Assembly: GCA_965240325.2 (NCBI GenBank) | Contig: OZ251236.1 | Location: 1,550,001 to 1,614,000 of the forward strand | Reading direction: 5' to 3' | Length of the DNA: 64,000 nucleotides | Origin: Rebecca billardiae RCC1528 | Lineage: Eukaryota > Haptophyta | In this document: positions 1 to 8,441 of the stretch, piece after piece | Layout of the letters: each line of letters begins with the position of its first letter | Numbering within the stretch: the stretch's first letter is position 1 | Made by a program: the position numbers and the translations under genes | Notes under the pieces: generated by a model | Database searches by the model: none | Told to the model about the DNA's origin: nothing | What the model saw: only the letters and a program-made list of their open reading frames with translations

Positions 1-387
1 GGCTGGACCCGCAGGCGCGGCAGCGGGGCGTGCACGTGGACTTTGAGCACGCGGTCTGGGAGCACGCCTTCCACGTCACCCTCTCCCTCGCCTCGCTCTT
101 CGAGCCGCTCGCGCGCGGCCTCGTGGGGCGGCCGCGCGCGGCGCGCGCGCTGGTCGCAGACGCGATGGCTGCGGAGGGGGCGGTGCGCGCGCGCGTGGCG
201 CAGTGGCCGCTGTGGACGGACGTGGGCGGGTACGGCGAGCTCACGTTCCACCTGCCGCTGCAGCGCCTCGTCGCGAGCCTCGTGCGCGCCGCGTGCGCGC
301 ACGCAGACGGCGCGCAGGCCGACGAGCTCGTGCGCGCCGTCTGCGACGCGCTCGCGACGCCGCGCGCGCCCGACGCCGCGGCGGCGG

Positions 388-425
<38 letters not shown>

Positions 426-846
426 GGCTCGAGCGGCCGCGCGGCCGCGCTCGCGTTCGCCGTGCAGCCCGTCGCGCGGCTCCTCGCCGCGTGCGCGCAG
501 ATCAGCTGCGGCCTCTGGCGGCGCAACGGCCGGTGCGTGCTCGAGCAGCTCGCCGCGTACTCGGAGCGGCCGTGGGTGGCGGTGCAGCGAGACTTGGACG
601 TGCTGTGTGTACAGGCGGGCGCACTGGCGCTGCTGCAGGGAGCGCAGGGGCGGAGGGAGGAGGAGGAGGCGGCGGTGGGCGGCTTCCTGGACGAGCTGTG
701 CCACGCGTTCGGCCTCGCCGACTGGCTCGGCGCGCACAGCACCGCCCTCGGCGCGGCCGGCAGCGGCGGCGCTCGGCCTGAGCCGGCGGCGGGCGGCGGC
801 GGCGGCCGCGGCGGCGGCGGCCGCGGCCGCGGCGGCCGCGGCGGCC

Positions 847-880
<34 letters not shown>

Positions 881-3800
881 GCTCCTGGACGCCCCGAGCC
901 TGGAGATGGCGGAGCGGCTGCTCGCGCTGCTCGCGCAGCTGTTCACGCAGCTCCCGCCGCCGCGCTCGCCCTCCGCGCCCCGCCTCGACGCCGCCTGCCG
1001 CGAGGTCGTCCATCTGCTCGCAGACCGGCCGCGCTCCTTCTCAGAGGTGGCGGACAGGGTGGGCGCGGCCGGCCCGAGCGGCGCGGGCGCGTCCGCGTGC
1101 GCCGAGCTGCCGTCCGACGAGCTCGAGGCGGTGCTCGACCGCGTGGCCACGCGGCGCGCGGTGCTGCTGCGCGGCGTGCGCGACCACGACGTCTTTGAGC
1201 TGCGCCCGCTCGCGTGGGCGTTGTACAACCCTGCGCACGCGCACCTGAGCCGGCAGCGGCACGAGTCGGCGCACGCGAGGCTGCGCGCGGCGCGCGGCGC
1301 GCTGCGCGCCGCCGCGGCCGCGGGCAGTGCGGAGGTGGTGGCGGCGGTGCGCGCCGCCGCGCAGGCCGGGGCGGAGCGCGCGCCGACCTCGCCGCCGCGC
1401 GGCTGCGCGCCGCCGGTGGCCAGCCTGCCCGCCGCGCACCCCGCGCTCGAGCGAGTGCGCCTGGCCTACCTCTGCTCGAGCGCGCTCGCGGATCTGACGC
1501 TGGCGGCGTTGCGCGCGGCGCTCGGCGGCGGCGGGACGGGCGCGCGCCCGGCGCCGGGCGCGCCGCCGCGCGGGGGCGCGGCCGCGGCTGGCGCGGCCGG
1601 CGCCGGCGGCGCTGCGCTGGGGCCGCCGAGCCCGCCGCCGCCCGCCGCCGACTCCGCCGCCGACTCCGCCGCCGCTCCGCCGCCGGCCGTGGCGCACGAC
1701 CGGCTGCTGAGCTGCGCGCTGCAGCTGCTGGGCCTGGGCGTGCACGTGGACGCGCGCGCGCTGCGGGCCACGCTCGACGCGCAGCGGCGCCGCGCCGAGG
1801 CGTGCGCGCGCTCAGCGGGCGGGCACGCCGCGCCGTGCATGCGCGAGCTGCTGCGCGCCGTCAGCACCCTCGACATGCACGACGCTGACGCCGCCGACGC
1901 CGCCGACGACGTCGCCGCCGCCGACGCCGATGCGGACTCGGCCGACGGCGCGTGGCTCTGGGCACGCGCGGCGGAGCTGCTGCCGACGCTGTCGCACGCG
2001 GAGGCGGCGCGCTGGCTGCTGGCGCGGCTCGGCGAGGGCGAGAGCGTGCACGAGGGGCCGCGCGCGCGCGAGCCGCACGCCTCGGCCGCAGGGCGGCGGC
2101 CGCAGCCGCAGCCGCGCGCGCTCGGCGCGGCTGCTCACACCGCCGCAGCCGCCGAGGCGGACACGGCACGCGGCGGCGGCGGTGGCACGCCGGGCGCGGG
2201 CGGCGGCGCCGAGGCGGGGGAGCGCGGCGAGGCCGCGTGCGCGCGCGGGCAGGAGCGCGCGGCCGCCGCCGGCGCGCCCGCCGCCGCCGCCTCGGCCGAG
2301 GCCGGCGCCGCCTCCGCCGAGCGCGCGCGGCGCAAGGGGCAGCGCGAGGCGGCGCGCGCCGCCGCTCTCTCCGAGCTGCGAAGGCAGGCGGCCTCCTTCT
2401 GGTCGACGGTGGAGGCGGAGGGGGCGGAGGCGCGAGGGGAGGAAGGCGGCGCCGCCGCCAGGCCGCGCGGCGCGGGGCCGATGGACGTCGAGCCGAGCGG
2501 CGGCAGCACCGAGGCCGCGCCGCCCGGCGCCTCGGCCGAAGCGCGCGCGAGCGCTCGCGCGCGCGGCGGCGCTGCGGCGCCCTGCGCGGCGGCGCCCGGC
2601 GGCGCGGCGGCGGGCGGCGGCGGGCGGGGCGTGGGCGCGGAGCGCGCGAGCGCGGCGGAGCGCGCGGTGTGCATGCTCTGCCACACGGTGCAGCCGGGCC
2701 TCGCGCTCGGCGCCATCGGCCGGTGCGAGCTCGCCAAGTTTGTGAGCGCCGAGCCCAGCGGCGGCGCGGCCGACGGCTTGGCGCGGCCGGCGGCGGCCGA
2801 GGGCGCAGCCGGCGGCGGCGGCGGCGCGCACGGCGGCGCGGCGTCGCCCTCGCCCGCGTCGGTGGCGGCGGCGCGCGCGTCGTCCGACGCGAGCGCGGCC
2901 GCGGCGCGCCTCGCGCACGCCGCCGCGACCGAGCCGGGCGTGCACATTGCCCTGTGCTCTCACGCCGCGCACGTCGAGTGCTGGGCGCGGTACAGGCGCG
3001 CGGTGGCGCACGCGGCGCGCGCGGAGGGCGCGGCGCGCGGCGCGGAGGCGATGGCGCTGAGCGAGGCGTCGGGCGAGTTCGCGTGCCCGATGTGCAGAGC
3101 GCTCTCGAACGTGCTGCTCCCGCTCGGCGCCGACGGCGAGCCCGACGAGCCTCAGCCGATGAGCGTCGACGGGACGTCGGGCGGCGGCGGCGCGGCGGCG
3201 CCGTCGCGCCTCGGCGGCGGCGCCGCGGCCGGCGGCGCCGCGCCGGCCGGTGCGGACGCCGCGGCCGAGGCGGGCGGCGGCGAGGGCAGCGCCGACGCGG
3301 TGGTGCGCGAGCTGCTCGCCCGGACGGATGCCGCGCTCGCAGACGCAGCGGACGCCGCGCGCGCCGGGCAGCGCGCCGCCGAGAGCGCCGCGCGCGCGCG
3401 CGCCGCGCGCCGGCCGCCGGCGCCGCGCGTGCACCCCGCCAACACGCGCGCGGCGCGCTTCGGCGCCGCGTCGGCGCTGCCGGGCGGCGCGGCTGCGCTG
3501 GGCCTGGTCGACCCCGCGCTGCTGAGCGACGACGACGACGACGACGAGCTGCTCGAGCACGCCGACGCGCTCCACGCGGACGTCGATGCCGAGCTCGTCG
3601 CGGCCGGCGGCACAGCCGCGGACGCGGGCTCGGACGCGGACGCGGACGCGGCCGCGGGTGGCGGCGCCGAGGGCGGCGCCGAGTCCGAGGGCGGCGCGGA
3701 GTCAGAGTGGGAGGCGCTGGCGCTCAGGCTGGCCGGGCTCGACGCGCCGGCGGCGCCGCTCGCGGCGCAGCGGCAGCACGGCCGGCTCGGGCTGCTGCGC

Positions 3801-6341
3801 ACCATCGCACGGCTGCGGGAGGCCGCGGCGCAGATGGGGGTGGACGCTCAGAACGAGGCGGAGGCGGAGGCGGACGCGGAGGCGGCGGGGGCGGAGGCGG
3901 CGGCGGAGGCGGACGCGGACGCGGCGGCGGCGGGCGGTCGGCCCGCGCGCGCGGCGCAGCCGGCGCAGCCGCCAGCCGCGCACGCCGCGGCACGCGGGCA
4001 GGGCGCTGTCGGCGTGCCTGCGCCGCCGGTGCCGCGCGCGCCGCCGCCGGGCGGCCCGCCGCCGCCGCCCGCCGCCACGCTCTCGGGCCAGGTGGGCGGC
4101 GGCGCGCTCGGCGCCGCCGCGGCCGCGGCGGCCGCGCCGCGCGGGCGCGGGCTCGCGAGCGCGGCCGGTCGCGCCGACGGGCCCGCCGCGGCGGCGGCGG
4201 GCGCGACGGAGGTGGGTGGCGCTCTGCCGGCGCTCGACGCGCGCGCGCAGCCGTGCGCGGCGGGGCCGGCGCAGCACGACCAAGTGCTGGGCGTGGCCCT
4301 GGCGGCAGCGGGCAGCGGCGGCGGCAGCGGCGGCGGTGCGCACCGCGGCTGCACCCGGCAGGCGCCGCGCGCGCCGAGCACGGCGACGCTCTCGCGCGCG
4401 GGCTGGGCGCGCGCCGCGGCCCGCGGCAGCGCGGGCGGCGAGGCGGGGGCGCTCGACTGGGCGGCGTGCGGCGTGGGCGGCAAGGGGGGCGCGCTGCTCG
4501 ACGGCGCCGCGTGCGCACTCGCGTACACCGTGCGGGCGCACGCGCTCGCGACAGCCGGGGCGGGCGCGCGGCCGCAGCAGCAGGGCGGCGGCGGCGGCGG
4601 CGGCGGCGCGCAGCCGGCGGTCGACGCGCTCGCGACGATCGCGCGCGCGCTGCGCATCGCGCCGCCGACGGGCGCGGGTGGCGCGGGCGCGCCAGCCCCC
4701 TCCGAGCGCGCGGTGCTCTCTGCGCACGCGCACGCCTCCCACCGAGCGCTCGCCGTGCACGCGGCCGCGCGCTGCCCGCTGGCGGCGCTGGGTGCGGGCG
4801 CGGAGCCCCTGAGACTGCTGGCGCGCGCGGCGCTGCTGCTGCCTGGCACGGCCACGGCGCTGGCGTGCGCGCGCGCGCTCGCGCTCGCCGTGTGCGTGCA
4901 GGAGGTGCTCGTGGCCGCGGCACACGCCTCGGCGCCGCCCGCAGGCGCGGCCGAGACCGCTGCTGCCGCCGCCGCCGGCGGCGGCGGCGAGCAGGCAGCC
5001 ATGCTGCACCCTCTGGCCGATGGGGCGCGCGCGCCGGCCGGCGAGGATGCGGCGGCGGAGGCGGCCGCCGTGCTGCAGCTCGCGGCGGAGAGCGTCGGGA
5101 GCGGCGGCTGGGCCTGGCTGCCCCGCGGCGGCGCGCCCTCGGACGCCATGCTCCGCGCGGCCGCGGCCGCGCTCCACTCGGCCGACAGCGCGGCCGCGCA
5201 GTTCAGCGCGCACGCGGCGCTGCTGCTGCGCGCGTGCGCGCGCGAGGGGGCGGACGCGGGCGTGGCGGGGGCGGCGGGGGCGGGGGAGGCGAGCGAGGGC
5301 GGCGGCGCGTGGCGGGTCGCGCGGCAGGCGCTCGGGCTCCCGCCGCTCGCGAGCGCCACCCAGCCCGGCGGCGGGGCTCTCCGCTCGCTCCTCGCCTCGT
5401 GGCTGCGCGGCGCGCGCGCGGCCGCCGCCGAGGCTCAGGGCGGCGCGCTCGGCGCGCGCGGCGCGCCGGGTGGCGGTTGCGCCGAGGTCGGCCGCCCGGG
5501 CGCGGGCGGCCCGCTCGGCGAGGGCGCGTGCGCGCGCTGGCACCTCGGCACGCCCTGGCACTGGCGCGTGCGCGCGTGCGTGCGCCTCCCGGACTCGTTC
5601 ACCCGGCTGCACATGGAAGTGGCGGCGCGCGTGTGCGGCTCGTGCGGCGAGCGGCCCGACTCGCCCGCGCTCTGTTTGCTGTGCGGCACGCTGCTGTGCG
5701 CGGGCTGCGAGTGCTGCCGCGCGCAGCTCGACCGGAGCGGCGAGTGCACGCAGCACGCGCGCGCGTGCGGCGCAGGTGCGCGCCGCCGCGCGCCGCCGCG
5801 CGCCGCCCATCCCTCCCGCGCCCGCCCGCCACCCCGACCGCACGCCCGCCGCCGCGCGCCGGTGGCTCTGCCGCCGCTGCTGCCGCCGCTGCCGCTGCTG
5901 CTGCTGCTGCTGCTGCCGCTGCTGCGCAGGGCTGGGTGTGGTGCTGCTCGTGCTGCACTCGCAGCTGCTGCTGCTCCGGGGCGCGCGCGCCGCGTTCACC
6001 ACGCCCCTGTACACGGACGCGTACGGCGAGAAGCCGCGCGTGCACTCGCGCGGGCGGCCTCTCCACCTGAACACAGAGGTGCGGCGCGGCGCTCAGTGCC
6101 ACCGCCGCCTCGCGCCGTGCCCGCGCACACGTCTCCGCCGAGCGCGCGGGTGCGGCGCCGCGCCGGCACGCGCTGCCGTCGACATGCGCGCCGCCGCACG
6201 CGCGCGCCGTCGACCTGCCGACCGCGCGCTCCGCAGGTGCTTGCGTCGGTGCAGCGGCTGATCGCCTCGCACGGCGTGGGCAACGAGGTCGTGCAGAGCC
6301 GGCTCACGAGCGACCGCGTCATCCGCGACAATCACTACTGA
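1..6341 (+). CDS. UBR1/PRT6-like E3 ubiquitin ligase (N-recognin), 3' part, three exons
   Basis: The reading frame is already open at base 3, so the 5' end lies outside the window. The opening part matches the central region of UBR ligases (WEHAFHVTLSLASLFEPLA, FHLPLQRLVASLV), followed near 1025-1260 by the segment RPRSFSEVADRVG...LYNPAHAHLS. A UBR-type RING-H2 spans about 2670-3095: CMLC, then CSHAAHVECW, then GEFACPMCRALSNVLLPL, with an Ala/Gly-rich insertion of roughly 85 residues between the first and second cysteine groups. The C-terminal UAIN-like region starts near 5598 (CGSCGERPDSPALCLLCGT, then CTQHARACGAG). It continues only if two GT-AG introns are removed (5776-5929 and 6079-6236), giving TTPLYTDAYGE, RGRPLHLN and a final exon 6237-6341. 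Poly-Gly/GGC tracts occur at 388-430 and 790-880, and an Asp run near 3527-3545. In the family, this enzyme ubiquitinates proteins carrying destabilising N-termini. The substrate-binding UBR box must lie upstream. Further in-frame introns cannot be excluded. Confidence 0.88.
5776..5929 (+). other. Intron 1 of the UBR ligase 3' region
   Basis: The intron starts with GTGCGC after exon base 5775 and ends in GCAG at 5929. It contains a CTG-rich stretch before the acceptor. Removing it joins CGA-G to G-LGVVLLVLHSQ and restores the conserved UBR C-terminal block, which lies in another frame. Its length is 154 bp, not a multiple of three. Confidence 0.8.
6079..6236 (+). other. Intron 2 of the UBR ligase 3' region
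   Basis: The donor is GTGCGG after GAG (codon boundary, base 6078) and the acceptor CGCAG ends at 6236. The downstream exon reads VLASVQRLIASHGVGNEVVQ, which aligns with the end of plant and animal UBR ligases after the conserved PLHL motif. Length is 158 bp. Confidence 0.78.
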
Positions 6342-6934
6342 GACTCTGGCATACAGCACGGGCGCGGCACCGGCGCCGAGCCCTCAGACGATGGAGCGCC
6401 CGGTGGCAGCGGCAGTGCGCCTGCCCCGGCCAGCTGCTCCGCGGCGATGCTTGGCGCCGCGTCTGCACCCCACCACCCCGCTGACCGCTCGCCCGTGCGC
6501 GCTCGACGAGCACTGCGGGCTGAATCAATCATGCGCGCTCTCAAGCCCGGCAGATGGCTAGCGTGCCCTGCACGCCTCGGACAACGCGCGAGTCGTGTGG
6601 TGCTCACCCAAGACGGCCTTGTTTGCGAGCCGCCCCGCACACCATGCTCGGCATGCTCAACGAGCCTGCAGCGACGAGTGCAGACGAGTGATGTCTGAAT
6701 ACACACGGCGCTTGAACAGTACCCGCTTGGCCATCGGAGTGGATGCAGCTGATTGGTCTTCGCGAGCCAAGGCTCATTTGCTGGCCCATATCTGCCCACC
6801 GGCAATCATTAGTGGTGGAAGGCCTTCAGAAGAACGAGCTGCGTCAGCTGCCGGCGCTGTTGCCGCATCTTTGGGCCGACGACGGGCGTGAGCGCAGCGA
6901 GCCGCGACCAGCCCTGGGCCAACCTGTGAGGCCG
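6342..6934. other. Intergenic region downstream of the UBR ligase
   Basis: There is no convincing coding signal in these 593 bases. They contain the stop-proximal 3' flank of the ligase and the presumed 5' flank of the next gene. The next gene's frame stays open upstream to 6743, but that extension is not signal-like. No tRNA, repeat or clear promoter element was recognised. Confidence 0.5.
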
Positions 6935-7897
6935 ATGCTGCCCAAGGTCGCCGCGACCATCCCGCTGGGCGCGCTGCTCGCCCTCGCGGGCAGCCTGGGC
7001 GTCCACCGGCTCGCGCCAGAGTTCGAGCTGGCCGCGCGAGGCCGCTGCCTCGGCGTGGACGCCACGTTTGGGCCGTGCGCGGACGCGGCCAGGCTCTTCC
7101 TCTGGGCTGGCAACGTGCGCGTGAAGGGCTCGGAGCTGTGCCTGACGGAGGAGGCCCGGTTCGGCGAGTGCCCCCTCTATGACGCGACCGCATGGACCGC
7201 CGTTGCCGACGGCCCCCTGTGCCACGCCGACGGGCCCTGCATCGGGCGCGCGCGCTTTGGCAAGCACGCCATCGCCACAAAGGCAAAGCGCGCGGCGCGC
7301 GCGCGCTCGCGCGAGCCGACGTGGGACGGGATGCCCACGCCGAAGGAGCTGATCACAACCTGCACGTACGGCGCCACGGCTGCAGCGGGGCTCGCCTTCC
7401 TGATCCTCTTCTTCCTCGACCTCACCGGCATGCCCAAGCTCGACGGCGCGCCGGCCACGCTGCCGCCGCAGCACGAGCTCGACAGCAAGAACGGCGCGCT
7501 CACCGGGCCGGACGCGGCGAAGCTGATCCAGGCGCGCGCGCGGGGTCACCTGGCGCGCGCGAACAGTAAGGGCGTCGAGCCGCAGAAGCCGGACCCCAGC
7601 CCGATGAGCAAGCTCTTCGGCTCGTTCAAGCTGCCGTCGGTGAGTGTGCCCAAGCTGCCGCAGCCGAGCGTGCCGCAGCTGCCCAAGATGAGCATGCCAG
7701 ACATGGGCGCGGTCTTCTCGGCGTTCTCGCCGAAGAAGGCGGCGGTGGAGGTGCGGCTCGAGGTGGCGCAGACGCCGCCGCCGGGGCTCGCGCCCAAGGT
7801 GGCCGTGCGTGTGCAGGTCGTGCGAGCCACCTCCCCCGCCTCCACATCGTGGCCGTCCATGACCATGGCGCGCACCTCAGCCTCGGCCCGAAAATGA
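6935..7897 (+). CDS. Single-pass membrane protein with paired Cys motifs and an IQ motif, unknown function
   Basis: I do not recognise a family. The frame is open from 6743, but the ATG at 6935 is preferred because it begins MPKVAATIPLGALLALAGSLG, a plausible signal peptide or anchor; this gives 320 residues. The presumed outer part carries two similar motifs of form CLxxxxxFGxC (CLGVDATFGPC and CLTEEARFGEC) and a third pair in CHADGPC, six cysteines in all. A basic stretch (TKAKRAARARSRE) precedes a hydrophobic segment (TAAAGLAFLILFFLDLTG, about 7378-7431). An exact IQ motif, IQARARGHLAR, follows at 7526-7558 and implies cytosolic calmodulin or myosin-light-chain binding. The tail is Lys/Pro/Ser-rich. 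The last 20 or so codons look uncharacteristic after KVAVRVQVVRA, so the real 3' end may be spliced or shifted. Confidence 0.55.
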   Translation: MLPKVAATIPLGALLALAGSLGVHRLAPEFELAARGRCLGVDATFGPCADAARLFLWAGNVRVKGSELCLTEEARFGECPLYDATAWTAVADGPLCHADGPCIGRARFGKHAIATKAKRAARARSREPTWDGMPTPKELITTCTYGATAAAGLAFLILFFLDLTGMPKLDGAPATLPPQHELDSKNGALTGPDAAKLIQARARGHLARANSKGVEPQKPDPSPMSKLFGSFKLPSVSVPKLPQPSVPQLPKMSMPDMGAVFSAFSPKKAAVEVRLEVAQTPPPGLAPKVAVRVQVVRATSPASTSWPSMTMARTSASARK

Positions 7898-8441
7898 CCG
7901 CGCGGGGCAGCGCGGGACACGCGGCCAGCGGCGTGCGTGGCGCGCGCTATCGGCTGGATCATCGACCTCGACGAGAGCTGCTCGACCCGCGCGATGCCAT
8001 CGGGGCGTCGTCATCGCCCGCCGCGCCGTCGTTTTGCTCGCGCGGCTCGGGGGCGGCGACGACCGCCGCTCGGATGCGGATATTGATTGCCGGAGTGGCA
8101 CTGGTAGCCTCGGTGCGGCGGCGCGCTGGCGCGGCTGTTATAATATTGCTACTGGCTCATCTGGTCATTGTACTAGTCGGCTATGCTCATACTCATGACG
8201 ACTAGCTATATGACTACTGCTGATGCTGCTTATATGATATATATATATATATATATTGTCGTTATGACGTCACGGGAGCTGCTGTCGCCTATAGAGTATA
8301 GACCGCGCGCGCCGCGGCGGCCGGACCGGACATCGTCATGACTGTGAGACATACATGACGACGACGATGACGCGGCGATGATGTTGATGACGATGCAAGC
8401 TGCGCAACCCGCATATATCGTCGAATCAGCAGTGGGCGGCG
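7898..8441. other. Intergenic region between convergent genes
   Basis: This 544-base stretch separates the plus-strand IQ protein from the minus-strand PhoD-like gene, so it should hold both 3' ends. Base composition falls towards AT between about 8140 and 8420, and there are many GAC/ATG triplets. An open frame at 7849-8205 has no recognisable product, although its first part could be a shifted continuation of the IQ gene. Confidence 0.45.
8237..8256. repeat. (AT)10 microsatellite
   Basis: This is an uninterrupted AT dinucleotide run of ten units in the 3' flank of two convergent genes. It stands out in a window that is otherwise extremely GC-rich. Confidence 0.9.
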
